This document shows, one piece after another, positions 9,623-18,260 of a stretch of DNA of 64,000 bases. The notes beneath the pieces were generated by a model. That model was not told where the DNA came from, made no database searches, and saw only the letters and a list, made by a program, of their open reading frames with translations. Source of the stretch: Rhizobiaceae bacterium (lineage in GTDB: Bacteria > Pseudomonadota > Alphaproteobacteria > Rhizobiales > Rhizobiaceae); NCBI GenBank assembly GCA_019635695.1, contig JAHBYZ010000011.1, positions 1 to 64,000 of the forward strand, given 5' to 3'. Numbering within the stretch: position 1 is the stretch's first letter; each line of letters starts with the position of its first letter. Position numbers and translations under genes: made by a program.

Positions 9623-11422
9623 TCACGCGTATTCGGCGATCACCGCGAGGAAAGCGGGGCCATAGCGGTCGAGCTTGGCTTCGCCGACGCCGGGCACACT
9701 GGCCATCTCGGCGCGCGAGGATGGCTTCGCTGACGCCAGTTCGATCAGCGTCCTGTCGTGGAAAATGACATAGGGCGGCACGTTCTGCGTGCGTGCCATC
9801 TCAAGGCGCTTCTGCCGCAGCGCCTGGAAGAGGTCACGGTCGGCAGCCGCAACGGAAGATTGGACAGCACCGCGTGCGACCTTGCCGCGGCGGGCGCGCG
9901 CGGCGGCGGGCACCCGCAGCATCAGCGTCGGCCTGTCGCGCAGGAAGTCGCGGCCGGCCGGCGCGATCGACAATCCGCCATGCCCCGCGAGGTCGACTTC
10001 GACGAGCCTGAGCGCGATCAGCTGGCGCAGGATCGCCCGCCATGCGCGGTTGTCGTGCTCGGTGCCGATGCCAAAGGTGGAGATGCGGTTGTGGCCGAAC
10101 TGGGCGATACGATCGTTCTCGACGCCCAGCAGAACGTCGACGACGTAGGCCTGCCCGAAGCGCTCGCCGGTGCGGTAGATGCACGACAGCGCCTTCTGTG
10201 CGGCGATCGTGCCGTCGAATAGCCTCGGCGGCTCGGCGCAGGTGTCGCAATTGCCGCAAGGCTCGCTATGATCCCCGAAATAAGACAGCAGCGCCTGCCG
10301 GCGGCAGCCGGCCGTCTCTGCCAATCCGAGCAGAGCATCCAGCTTCTGCCGCTCCATGCGCTTGCGGTGGTCGGGCGCGTCGGATTCCTCGATGAAGCGG
10401 CTGCGCAGCGCGATGTCCTCGGAGCCGTAGAGCATCAGGGTGTCCGAAGGCATTCCGTCGCGCCCGGCACGGCCGGTCTCCTGGTAATAGGCCTCGATGC
10501 TGCCCGGCAGGTCGACATGGGCGACGAAGCGTACGTCCGGCTTGTCGATGCCCATACCGAAGGCGATGGTGGCGATCATGACCACGGCCTCGCCATGCCG
10601 GAAGCGCGCCTGGTTGGCCTCGCGCGCGGCCCGATCCATGCCGGCATGATAGGCGAGCGCGTCATAGCCCTGATCGCGCAGCCAGGCAGCCGTCTCCTCG
10701 GTCTTGCGCTTCGACAGGCAATAGACGATGCCGCTCTCGCCCTCGTGGCGCTTCAGAAAATCCTTGAGCTGCGCGCGCGGATTGTCCTTCTCCTCGATGG
10801 CGTAGCGGATGTTGGGCCGGTCGAAGCCGGCGACGAAGGCGTCGGCCTCCGCGATATCGAGATGCGACAGGATTTCCGCGCGCGTCGGTTCGTCCGCGGT
10901 GGCGGTCAATGCCATCCGCGGCGTACCGCCGAAGCGCGTCACCACCGCGTCGAGCTGACGATATGACGGGCGGAAATCATGTCCCCACTGCGACAGGCAA
11001 TGCGCCTCGTCGATCGCGATTAGCGATAGCCGAACCCCATCCAGAAGCTCCAGTACATCCGGCCGCAGCAGCGTTTCCGGCGCCAGATAGAGCAGATCGA
11101 GATTCCCGGCGCGCACGTTGCGCCACAGCGCGTGGCGCTCCTCCCCGGCCAGATCCGAATTGAGCGCGGCTGCCTTCACTCCAGCCTGCCGAAGCGCCGC
11201 CACCTGGTCGGCCATCAGAGCCAACAGCGGCGACACGACCAGCCCCATGCCAGGCCGGACGATGGCCGGGATCTGGTAGCAGAGCGATTTGCCGCCGCCC
11301 GTCGGCATCAGCACGAAAGCGTTGTTGCCGCCGATGACATGCTCGACGATGCGCGCCTGCGGCCCCCTGAAGGCGTCATAGCCATAGACCGTCTTGAGGA
11401 TTTCGAGGGCGGTGGTTCGCAT
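9623..11422 (-). CDS. recQ: ATP-dependent DNA helicase RecQ
   Basis: A 599-residue 3'-5' DNA helicase of recombinational repair. Seen in order: motif I TGGGKS near residue 41, motif II DEAH near residue 138, motif III ALTATA near residue 170, the family motif LSQWGHDFRPSYRQL between II and III, motif VI QETGRAGRDG near residue 320, zinc ligands in AGCRRQALLSYFGDHSEPCGNC (read as two pieces: the first Cys, then CGNCDTC) near residue 380, a winged-helix domain to about 510, and a C-terminal HRDC domain (about 520-595) with the helix-hairpin-like MASVPGVGEAKLDRYG. Full length. It stands alone, tail-to-tail with the tRNA gene. Confidence 0.96.
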   Translation of the reverse strand: MRTTALEILKTVYGYDAFRGPQARIVEHVIGGNNAFVLMPTGGGKSLCYQIPAIVRPGMGLVVSPLLALMADQVAALRQAGVKAAALNSDLAGEERHALWRNVRAGNLDLLYLAPETLLRPDVLELLDGVRLSLIAIDEAHCLSQWGHDFRPSYRQLDAVVTRFGGTPRMALTATADEPTRAEILSHLDIAEADAFVAGFDRPNIRYAIEEKDNPRAQLKDFLKRHEGESGIVYCLSKRKTEETAAWLRDQGYDALAYHAGMDRAAREANQARFRHGEAVVMIATIAFGMGIDKPDVRFVAHVDLPGSIEAYYQETGRAGRDGMPSDTLMLYGSEDIALRSRFIEESDAPDHRKRMERQKLDALLGLAETAGCRRQALLSYFGDHSEPCGNCDTCAEPPRLFDGTIAAQKALSCIYRTGERFGQAYVVDVLLGVENDRIAQFGHNRISTFGIGTEHDNRAWRAILRQLIALRLVEVDLAGHGGLSIAPAGRDFLRDRPTLMLRVPAAARARRGKVARGAVQSSVAAADRDLFQALRQKRLEMARTQNVPPYVIFHDRTLIELASAKPSSRAEMASVPGVGEAKLDRYGPAFLAVIAEYA

Positions 11423-11550
11423 CGGCGGCGGCAGGGAGAATCGTGGAAATATCTTTCATAGCAGCATCGCCGCGATTGCACGGAGTTCCTTCGTTCACCG
11501 CACTCCGGCCGGTATGCTCGTCGAACGTAGGGGCGGGCTGCATCATCAAT

Positions 11551-11581
11551 TGAAGTATCAGATTGCATCTTTGATACATCA
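11551..11581. promoter_or_regulatory. Tandem GntR-type operator candidate upstream of the 11.7-kb operon
   Basis: TGAAGTATCA (11551-11560) and TGATACATCA (11572-11581) are inverted copies of one another with one mismatch, and each is itself a dyad of the form TGAxxxATCA. Centres are 21 bp apart, about two helical turns. The pair lies 119 bases upstream of the ABC operon's first gene in the 277-base interval after recQ. The operon contains its own FCD-type GntR gene, which usually binds such short AT-rich dyads. No other strong structure was seen in this interval. Confidence 0.55.
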
Positions 11582-11699
11582 GTGTAGGTTCCATCCGCTT
11601 AGACAGTCGGCTTCCCGCGGCAATTTGCGCTTCCGGGCAGTGATATGATCGTCCGGTGCTGGCCTCGGAAGGCAGCACGGGCACAGAGGAGTCTCGTGC

Positions 11700-12716
11700 A
11701 TGTCTTCAATCAGTCGTCGCATTTTCGTCGCGGCCGCAACCGCCGCCACAATGGCATTCCCGTTCGGCGCGTCCGCCTGGGCACAGGACAAGCCGAAGAT
11801 CGAGTTCCTGTATTCGCCCTTCGCCGACTACGCGCCGTTCTTCGTCGCCAAGGAGTTGGGCTACTTCGACGAGTTCGGCCTCGACGTGACGATCGCGCCG
11901 AAGAGCGGCACGGCGGAGACCATCCAGATGCTGGCCTCCGGCAACGCCATCGCCGGCGGCGCAACCTGGGGCGCCGGCCTGTTCAATTCCATCCACAGCG
12001 GCGCGACGGTCACCATCGTGGCGACCATGGCGAAGATGCCGGATACCGTGCCGTCGCCCTCGCCCTTCATGGTGTCGGAGCAGGCCTGGCAGGCCGGTAT
12101 CCGCAAGGTCGAGGATCTGAAGGGCAAGCGCGTCGGTATTCCGGGACCGGGCGGGTTCGGCATGTATTCGGTCGCCAAGGCGCTGGAGAAGGGTGGCCTG
12201 ACCCTCAATGACGTCGAGCCGGTCTACCTGCCGCCACCGGCGACCGCGGCCGCGTTCGCCAATGGCGGCCTCGAGGCAGGCTGGAGCATCGAGCCTTTCG
12301 CGCTTCAAATGGAGAAGCAGGGCTTGGCGCGCCGGCTCGTCGAAGACCACACTTTCGGAACCGAGCTTGGCTTCATCGCCTTCAACAATGAGTTCGCCCA
12401 GCAGAACGAGGATGCCGTCGTCAAATTCCTGGCAGCTTACCTGAAGGCCGCGCGCCTGCTCGACAAGGGTGGCTGGCAGGACGAGAAGATCCTCGACATC
12501 GTGTCGGAGTACACGGGTACGGAGAAGGACACGCTCAAAGGCATCGCCTACACCATCCGCTCGGAAGACGGCTCGATCGACCTGGCCTCGGTGCGCGAGC
12601 AGGAAGATTTCTTCCGGGCGCAGGGCACGCTCGAATACCAGGGTCCGATCAACATCGACTCCGTCTATCGGAAAGACCTGCTGGCCAAGGCGAACGAACT
12701 GCTCGCCAAGCAATGA
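11700..12716 (+). CDS. NitT/TauT-family ABC transporter, periplasmic binding protein
   Basis: 338 residues. The N terminus, SSISRRIFVAAATAA and on to AWAQ near residue 29, reads as a Tat-type signal (twin Arg, moderately hydrophobic core, Ala-x-Ala cleavage). The mature protein has the two-lobed SsuA/NMT1 pattern: FAPFFVAKELGYF-like text near residue 45, SGTAETIQMLASGNA near residue 78, and LKGKRVGIPGPGGFG near residue 145. Related proteins bind sulfonates, nitrate, pyrimidine precursors or aromatic acids. ATG 11700 follows GAGGAG. Its stop overlaps the ATPase start by 4 bases. Ligand unknown. Confidence 0.88.
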   Translation: MSSISRRIFVAAATAATMAFPFGASAWAQDKPKIEFLYSPFADYAPFFVAKELGYFDEFGLDVTIAPKSGTAETIQMLASGNAIAGGATWGAGLFNSIHSGATVTIVATMAKMPDTVPSPSPFMVSEQAWQAGIRKVEDLKGKRVGIPGPGGFGMYSVAKALEKGGLTLNDVEPVYLPPPATAAAFANGGLEAGWSIEPFALQMEKQGLARRLVEDHTFGTELGFIAFNNEFAQQNEDAVVKFLAAYLKAARLLDKGGWQDEKILDIVSEYTGTEKDTLKGIAYTIRSEDGSIDLASVREQEDFFRAQGTLEYQGPINIDSVYRKDLLAKANELLAKQ

Positions 12717-13513
12717 GCCCAACTGCAACACAGCTCGGCCGGAACCCGGTTCCGGCCGACGCCGCGATCGAGGTGCGCGATCTCGTCAAGGCGTTCTATG
12801 ATGCCGGCGGCGATCGCATCACGCTCGCGACCACCGGTGTGAACTTCTCCGTGAAACGCGGAGAGTTCGTGTGCATCGTCGGACCGAGCGGCTGCGGCAA
12901 GACCACCGTGCTGCGCATCCTGGCCGGTCTGGAGACGCTGTTGAGCGGCGAGGTGCGCATCGAGAGCGCGACGCCGCCAGCGATGGTGTTCCAGGAGGCG
13001 TCGGTGCTTCCCTGGCTGACGGTTTCGCAGAACGTCGCCTTTCCGCTCAGCCTCAAGGGCGTGTCGCGGCAGAAGCAGCGTGAGCGCGTCGGCGAGCTGC
13101 TGGCGCTCACCGGCCTGACCGAATTCGCCGACGCCTACCCGCACCAGCTCTCCGGCGGCATGAAGCAGCGCGTCTCGGTGGCACGCGCACTGGTCGACGA
13201 CCGCGACGTGCTGCTGATGGACGAGCCCTTCGGCGCTCTCGATGAACAGACCCGGCTAACGCTGCAGCAGGAACTGCTCGGCATCTGGGAGCGTACCGGA
13301 AAGACGGTCGTTTTCATCACCCACAGCGTCGACGAGGCTCTCACGCTGGCGGACCGCGTGCTGGTCATGTCACCGCGCCCGGGCACCATCGTCGCCGACC
13401 TCGCGGTGCCCTTCGAGCGGCCGCGAGACGTGGTCGAGATGCGACGCGACAAGCGGTTCTGGGACCTCACCTACGAGGTCTGGCGACTGCTCGCCGCATC
13501 GCCGGAGCATTGA
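12713..13513 (+). CDS. NitT/TauT-family ABC transporter, ATPase
   Basis: 266-residue ATP-binding subunit. Walker A GPSGCGKTT near residue 60, Q-loop VFQEASVLPWLTV near residue 97 (the VLPWLTV variant is typical of SsuB/TauB), signature LSGGMKQRVSVARAL near residue 145, Walker B VLLMDEPFGALDE near residue 166, and H-loop FITHSVDEAL near residue 202. It starts with ATGA overlapping the binding-protein stop and is followed after one base by the permease gene, so the three subunits are co-translated. Confidence 0.93.
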   Translation: MSPTATQLGRNPVPADAAIEVRDLVKAFYDAGGDRITLATTGVNFSVKRGEFVCIVGPSGCGKTTVLRILAGLETLLSGEVRIESATPPAMVFQEASVLPWLTVSQNVAFPLSLKGVSRQKQRERVGELLALTGLTEFADAYPHQLSGGMKQRVSVARALVDDRDVLLMDEPFGALDEQTRLTLQQELLGIWERTGKTVVFITHSVDEALTLADRVLVMSPRPGTIVADLAVPFERPRDVVEMRRDKRFWDLTYEVWRLLAASPEH

Positions 13514-13514
13514 G

Positions 13515-14330
13515 ATGACGACCCCTCACCCTTCCCTTTCAGCGGCGGAGATCGAGCGCCTGAAGGCGCCGGCGCGTCGCGACAACATCTATCGCATCCT
13601 TTCCTATTTCAGCCCGCTGCTGCTGCTCCTGCTGTGGGAAATTGCAGCGCAGGCCGGGGCAATCGACCGTCGTTTCTTTCCGCCGCCGAGCGCGATTGCG
13701 GGTACGGCGTGGCAGATGATCGTCAGCCTCGAACTCTTCGAGCACATCGGCGCGACCTTGCGGCGCGTCTGGATCGGCTACGCGATAGGCGCTGTGCCCG
13801 GCGTGCTGCTCGGCCTTGTCCTCGGCCTGTCCGCGCCGCTCCGGCGCGTGTTCGGGCCGATCTTCGCCGCGCTCTATCCGGTGCCGAAGATCGCCATCCT
13901 GCCGCTGATCCTGCTGATCTTCGGCGTCGGCGACGCATCGAAATTCGTGGTCATCGCGATCGGCGTGTTCTTCCTCATGTTCTACAACACGCTCGGCGGC
14001 GTCATGCAGATTCCGCAGATCTATCTGGACGTAGCTCGCAATGCGGGCGCGACGCGGTTCCAGACCTTCCGCCGCATCGCCCTGCCCTCGGCGCTACCAA
14101 GCATCTTCACCGGGCTGAAGGTGGCGGCCGGATCGTCCTACATCATCATCGCGGCAGCGGAGTTCCTCGGCGCGCGCAGCGGCGTGGGGTTCTTCATCTG
14201 GGCGTCGTGGCAGACTTTCGCGGTGTCGCGCATGTTCGTCGGCATCGTCGTGATTTCGGCCATGGGCTATTTCACCATCCTCCTGCTCGAGGCGCTGGAG
14301 CGGCGTTTCGTGCCCTGGGCGAAGCATTGA
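13515..14330 (+). CDS. NitT/TauT-family ABC transporter, permease
   Basis: 271 residues with about six membrane segments, beginning around YFSPLLLLLLWEIAAQ near residue 35. The cytoplasmic coupling loop is visible as YLDVARNAGATRFQTFRRIALPSALPSIFTGL near residues 170-200, the SsuC-like EAA motif (read with its central Gly). Pairs with the ATPase and binding protein just upstream to form a single-permease importer in the inner membrane. The last gene of the transporter portion; the regulator gene follows after 19 bases. Confidence 0.92.
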   Translation: MTTPHPSLSAAEIERLKAPARRDNIYRILSYFSPLLLLLLWEIAAQAGAIDRRFFPPPSAIAGTAWQMIVSLELFEHIGATLRRVWIGYAIGAVPGVLLGLVLGLSAPLRRVFGPIFAALYPVPKIAILPLILLIFGVGDASKFVVIAIGVFFLMFYNTLGGVMQIPQIYLDVARNAGATRFQTFRRIALPSALPSIFTGLKVAAGSSYIIIAAAEFLGARSGVGFFIWASWQTFAVSRMFVGIVVISAMGYFTILLLEALERRFVPWAKH

Positions 14331-14349
14331 GGAGCTGAGGATCCAGCTC

Positions 14350-15063
14350 ATGGTCGCCGATGCCGCCATTGCCAGCCCTGCGTCCGTCTCGGATCGCATA
14401 TATGCTGCGCTCCGCCAGGAGATAATGCGCTGCGAGATAGCCCCTGGCGCGACGCTTGATGCCGCCTCGATCGCCCGGCAGTATGAGGTTTCGAAGACGC
14501 CGGTTCGCGACGCCATGCAGAAGCTGGCCGCCGACGGGCTGATCGCGATCCTGCCGCGCAGCGGCTACCGGGTGGCGCCGATCACGTTCCAGGCGGTGCA
14601 CGAGATACTCGACCTGCGCGCCGCGATCGGTCCCCATGCGGCCCGGCAGGCGGCGCGTTATGCCACCGCCTCGGACATTGCGGAACTGCGCCGGATCGTT
14701 GCGGAATATGCCGCGCCGATCGACCTGGGCACCATGCAGCAGGTCGCGCGTCGCTTCCACATCGGCATAGCGCGCTGCAGCCGCAACAAGCGCGTGGTCG
14801 CGCTTTCCGAGAACCTTTTCGACGAACTGGAGCGGCTGCTGCGCTTCGCCATAGATTTCACGGTCAAGACCGGCGAGCATTCCGACGAGCATACGGCGCT
14901 TGTCGATGCGATCGAGGCCGGAGACGGCGAGCGGGCGGCCGCGATCGAGGCCGCCCATATCAAGAGCAGCCGCGAATTTCTGATCGAGCGCCTGATGACG
15001 CTGGGCTACCTGTCTGAAGGCGAATTACGCATTGGCACCGTTGCGCGGCGAACCGTCGAATGA
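14350..15063 (+). CDS. GntR-family regulator, FCD subfamily
   Basis: 237 residues. N-terminal winged helix: SDRIYAALRQEIMRCEIAPG, then QYEVSKTPVRDAMQKLAADG and LIAILPRSGYRVAPI, residues 15-80. The C-terminal all-helical FCD domain has FHIGIARCSRNKRV near residue 138 and SDEHTALVDAIEAGDGERA near residue 178, which carry metal-site Asp/His positions of this family. It lies inside the operon, and its stop overlaps the next start by 4 bases. Likely an autoregulated local repressor acting at the dyads near 11551-11581. Confidence 0.9.
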   Translation: MVADAAIASPASVSDRIYAALRQEIMRCEIAPGATLDAASIARQYEVSKTPVRDAMQKLAADGLIAILPRSGYRVAPITFQAVHEILDLRAAIGPHAARQAARYATASDIAELRRIVAEYAAPIDLGTMQQVARRFHIGIARCSRNKRVVALSENLFDELERLLRFAIDFTVKTGEHSDEHTALVDAIEAGDGERAAAIEAAHIKSSREFLIERLMTLGYLSEGELRIGTVARRTVE

Positions 15064-15968
15064 TCGCGGCGCGCGACGCAATTGACCGGCTTTCAGCGGC
15101 GCTGGGCGGCGACGCGGCCGCCAGGCTCGCCGCTTCGGCGCTGATCGAGGCCGATGTGCTGGGCCTGTCTCGCTTCGGCATAGCGATGCTTGACGAGTGG
15201 ACGGATGATGCGGGCCCGCCGCCAGCCGGCGGCAACACGCAGTCGCTGCGCTGGCTGGACTGCGCCTCCTGCTTCGCGCCGCTCGCCGTTGCGGGCGCTA
15301 CGCTCGATCTCCTCGGCGCCGCCGGGCAGTGCGGCATCGCTGCGACGTTCCTGCGGGGAGTAAGGGGGTTCGGCCGCCTTGCCCCCTTTGTCCGCCATCT
15401 CGCTGATGCCGGCCTCATCGGCATGGCCGGAGCCGAGGGGCCGCCTTTCGTTGCGGCGCATGGCGGCGTCCGCCCGGTCATCGGCACCAATCCCTTCGCG
15501 CTCGCCATGGGCGGCGGCGAAGCGCGCGTGGTGATCGACGTCGCCACGAGCACCGCTACCATGGCGGACATCCGCAACGCGCGCGCCGCCGGCGCGCCGC
15601 TGCCAGACGGTATCGCACTGGACGGCAGTGGACAGCCGACCAACGTCGCCGCCGACGTCGCCGCGCTGCTGCCGCGCGGAGGCCAGATCGGTTCGTTGCT
15701 TGGCCTGGTGGTAGAGCTGATGGCCGGCGTCGCCGGAGGCGGCCGCGGCGACGCCAAAGGTCGCGGCGTGTTCATCCTCGCCATCGACCCCTCCGGCGCC
15801 GAAGAGAGCACCGGCTGGCAGGCAAAGCTCGCCGGCCTGCGGGGCGACTGGACAAGCGGAGGCGGACACTGGCCGCGCGGCGGCGGCGTTTCGCCCGAAA
15901 CCATGCTCGACGGCGCTTTCGAAGGGCGCCTCGAAGCGCATCTCGCCCGTATGAGCGGGAAACGGTGA
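15060..15968 (+). CDS. Ldh-family (malate/L-lactate dehydrogenase type 2) protein, apparently degenerate active site
   Basis: 302 residues, shorter than the usual 330-360. The family is recognised by GTNPFALAMGG near residue 145, VVIDVATSTATMADI near residue 162, and PDGIALDGSGQPTN near residue 182. Normal members use His in a D-S-H-G-V-x-R-L segment and in R-N-S-x-H-F-G. The corresponding segments here read LSRFGIAML and RGVRGFG, so both His are absent by my alignment. It may therefore be a binding or accessory protein, or a divergent dehydrogenase. Sits in an operon between a GntR regulator and a BAAT-type hydrolase. Family call fairly sure; function unknown. Confidence 0.72.
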   Translation: MIAARDAIDRLSAALGGDAAARLAASALIEADVLGLSRFGIAMLDEWTDDAGPPPAGGNTQSLRWLDCASCFAPLAVAGATLDLLGAAGQCGIAATFLRGVRGFGRLAPFVRHLADAGLIGMAGAEGPPFVAAHGGVRPVIGTNPFALAMGGGEARVVIDVATSTATMADIRNARAAGAPLPDGIALDGSGQPTNVAADVAALLPRGGQIGSLLGLVVELMAGVAGGGRGDAKGRGVFILAIDPSGAEESTGWQAKLAGLRGDWTSGGGHWPRGGGVSPETMLDGAFEGRLEAHLARMSGKR

Positions 15969-15972
15969 CCTG

Positions 15973-17301
15973 ATGACAAGCAAGCCCGTTCCCAGCCCGG
16001 TAGTGTCGATCGAGCCTGTCGACGGACTGATCGACGAGTCGCGCAGGATCGTGGTCTCCGGTCTCGCGCCCGACGAGATCGTCGCCGTTTCCGCCCGGAC
16101 CCGACGGGCCCGCGGCGTCGTGTGGATGAGCCAGGCGACCTTCATGGCGGATGCTGACGGCGTCGTCGACCTGACCCGCGACGCGCCGGTCGGCGGCGAC
16201 TACGCGGAAGTCGCGCCGATGGGCCTGGTCTGGAGTCAGCAGCCGGTCGACAGCACCAGCCCCGAGATTTTCGGGGACGAGGTTATGGAGCCGCTGCACA
16301 CGGTGCTGACCGCCGTAACCGCAGGCGGCACCACGACCGAGGCCGGTTTCAACCAGCGCTTCGACGCGGCAGGGGTAACCCGTCGCGAGGTCCGCGAAGA
16401 CGGACTGGTGGGCACGCTGTTCACTCCCGCGGAAGGTGGCCCCCATCCGGTCGTGGTGGTGCTCAACGGCTCCGGTGGCGGCATCAACGAACCGCGTGCC
16501 GCCATGCTGGCCTCGCGCGGATACCAGGCGTTCGCGCTCGGCTATTTCAAGGCGCCGGGCCTGTCGCCCTTCATCACCGAAACTCCGCTAGAATATCTCG
16601 AAAGCGGCCTGCGCTGGGCGCACCGGGAGCTGAAGCCGCGAGGCGGTTTCGTCGCGGTCAGCGGCCAGTCGCGCGGCGGCGAGCTCGCCCTCCTCCTCGG
16701 CGCCACCTTCCCCGATCTGGTTTCCGCCGTGATCGCGTTCGTGCCGGGCGCCATGGTGCATGGCGCGCAGGGCGCCGGCGATCCCGCCCGCGGCGGCTGG
16801 CAGGGTACGACCTGGACCCGCGGCGGCGTCCCCCTGCCCCACCTGTGGCAAGACAACAAGGCGGTACACTGGCATCCCTGGGCCGGCGACGCGCCGCCGA
16901 CGCGCCACCATTCCGTGTTCTTCGAAGGCCTCAAGGACACCGAACTGGCGGCGCAGGCGCGCATTCCGGTCGAGCGCATCGCGGGTCCGGTGCTGCTGAT
17001 CTCGGGTCGCGACGACCGGGCATGGCCGTCCAGCCTCTATTCCCGCATGGTGGCTTCGACCTTGCGCCGGCACGGCCACCCACATCTCGTCCGTCATCTC
17101 GATTTCGATGACGCAGGCCATGCCATCAACCTGCCGGTCGTACCGTCGACGCAGCTCAGCCGCGAACATCCAGTTTCCAAGGTGCCCTACACGAATGGCG
17201 GTACGCCCTCGGGCAACGCCCGGGCCGACGCGGGTTCCTGGAGCGGCATGCTCGCCTTCCTCGACGAGATCACCGGCCATCGCGCGCGACCGCGCACCTG
17301 A
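15973..17301 (+). CDS. BAAT/ACOT-type acyl-CoA thioesterase or acyltransferase
   Basis: 442 residues with the two-domain layout of the bile-acid-CoA:amino-acid N-acyltransferase/acyl-CoA thioesterase family. Residues 10-135 form an N-terminal beta-sandwich (PVDGLIDESRRIVVSGLAPDE); the C-terminal alpha/beta hydrolase has SGQSRGGELALL near residue 235 (Ser nucleophile, as in thioesterases rather than the Cys of conjugating enzymes), SGRDDRAWPS near residue 345 (acid) and DDAGHAINLP near residue 378 (His). A thioester or ester hydrolase role fits better than conjugation. It follows the Ldh-like gene by 4 bases. Confidence 0.82.
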   Translation: MTSKPVPSPVVSIEPVDGLIDESRRIVVSGLAPDEIVAVSARTRRARGVVWMSQATFMADADGVVDLTRDAPVGGDYAEVAPMGLVWSQQPVDSTSPEIFGDEVMEPLHTVLTAVTAGGTTTEAGFNQRFDAAGVTRREVREDGLVGTLFTPAEGGPHPVVVVLNGSGGGINEPRAAMLASRGYQAFALGYFKAPGLSPFITETPLEYLESGLRWAHRELKPRGGFVAVSGQSRGGELALLLGATFPDLVSAVIAFVPGAMVHGAQGAGDPARGGWQGTTWTRGGVPLPHLWQDNKAVHWHPWAGDAPPTRHHSVFFEGLKDTELAAQARIPVERIAGPVLLISGRDDRAWPSSLYSRMVASTLRRHGHPHLVRHLDFDDAGHAINLPVVPSTQLSREHPVSKVPYTNGGTPSGNARADAGSWSGMLAFLDEITGHRARPRT

Positions 17302-17323
17302 ATCACCCGAAACGGAGACGAAC

Positions 17324-18208
17324 ATGCCCACGAAAGAGCATTTGGAAGGCCAGTGGCGCGAATGGCGCTACGCGCACGTCGCCAAGATGTTCCGTCCCTA
17401 TGGCTGGACCTCGCTCGTGGCCCAGTACTGGCTGGAGCCGAACGACAAGGGCGTCGCCTTCGACCTGCTTCCAGGCGTCTGGTCGGTGGAAAACGGCCGT
17501 ATCATGTACACGCCGCCCGCCTCCGGGCCGAACCTCTCCGTAGACGGCGAGTATCCGTCCGGGCCGGTCGAGATCATCCCCGGACGCAACCAGACCTATG
17601 GCCACGGCGACAGCAAGCCCGTCTATTTCGGCGTATGCGAAGTGGAAACCCTGGTGCGCAGCACGCATGACGGGCAGGCGCTCTACGGTCTGCGGGTGCG
17701 CGATCCACGGCAGACGACGCGCCTTGAGGATGCGGGCGTAAGCGCTTTCGACTACGACCCCGCCTGGCGAATACGTGGCGTATACACACCGGCGGAGGCC
17801 GTCGATTTCGAAGCCGACACCGTCGAGGCCGGCGTGCGCGAAACGACCGCTCGCATCGGCACCTTCGCCTTCGAGCACAACGGCAAGAGCTACAGCGTCG
17901 TCCTGATCGGCAAGGAGACCGCAACCGGCGTGCAGCCGGTGGCGCACATTCGCGACCGGACCAGCGGCCCGCTCACCTACGGCGCCGGCCGCGTCATCGA
18001 ACTCCAGTTCACCGACGACACCAACAGCCGCATCGACTGGATCGATTTCAACTACGCCGTCGCGCTACCCTGCGCCTTCACGAACTTCGTCACCTGCCCG
18101 GTGGTGCCCGCCGAGAACCAGCTCGACTTCGAGGTACGCGCGGGCGAAAAGCGGCCCGCGCTGAACGTGGTAAGAACGATGACCTATCGGACGGGAACCG
18201 ACGGCTGA
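17324..18208 (+). CDS. DUF1684 family protein
   Basis: 294 residues. The C-terminal signature is clear: IDFNYAVALPCAFTNFVTCP, followed by VVPAENQLDFEVRAGEKRP, the conserved block of DUF1684 proteins, whose biochemical role is unknown to me. The N-terminal third has PYGWTSLVAQYWLEPND, also typical. No signal peptide. ATG 17324 follows CGGAGACGAAC; the frame stays open further upstream but lies inside the hydrolase gene. Last gene of the operon that starts at 11700, which joins it functionally to an importer, a thioesterase-like hydrolase and a degenerate dehydrogenase. Confidence 0.85.
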   Translation: MPTKEHLEGQWREWRYAHVAKMFRPYGWTSLVAQYWLEPNDKGVAFDLLPGVWSVENGRIMYTPPASGPNLSVDGEYPSGPVEIIPGRNQTYGHGDSKPVYFGVCEVETLVRSTHDGQALYGLRVRDPRQTTRLEDAGVSAFDYDPAWRIRGVYTPAEAVDFEADTVEAGVRETTARIGTFAFEHNGKSYSVVLIGKETATGVQPVAHIRDRTSGPLTYGAGRVIELQFTDDTNSRIDWIDFNYAVALPCAFTNFVTCPVVPAENQLDFEVRAGEKRPALNVVRTMTYRTGTDG

Positions 18209-18260
18209 GCCGGTTCGGTTCAACCGAAGGTCCGGGGATGCAGCAACGCGGGGTGAAGCT

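Noticed and set aside
18214-18228. Perfect 15-base palindrome TTCGGTT-C-AACCGAA between convergent DUF1684 and M24 genes
   Set aside because: The one-base centre cannot form a normal hairpin loop, and no T-run follows, so I do not call it a terminator; with no promoter nearby it is also a poor operator candidate.
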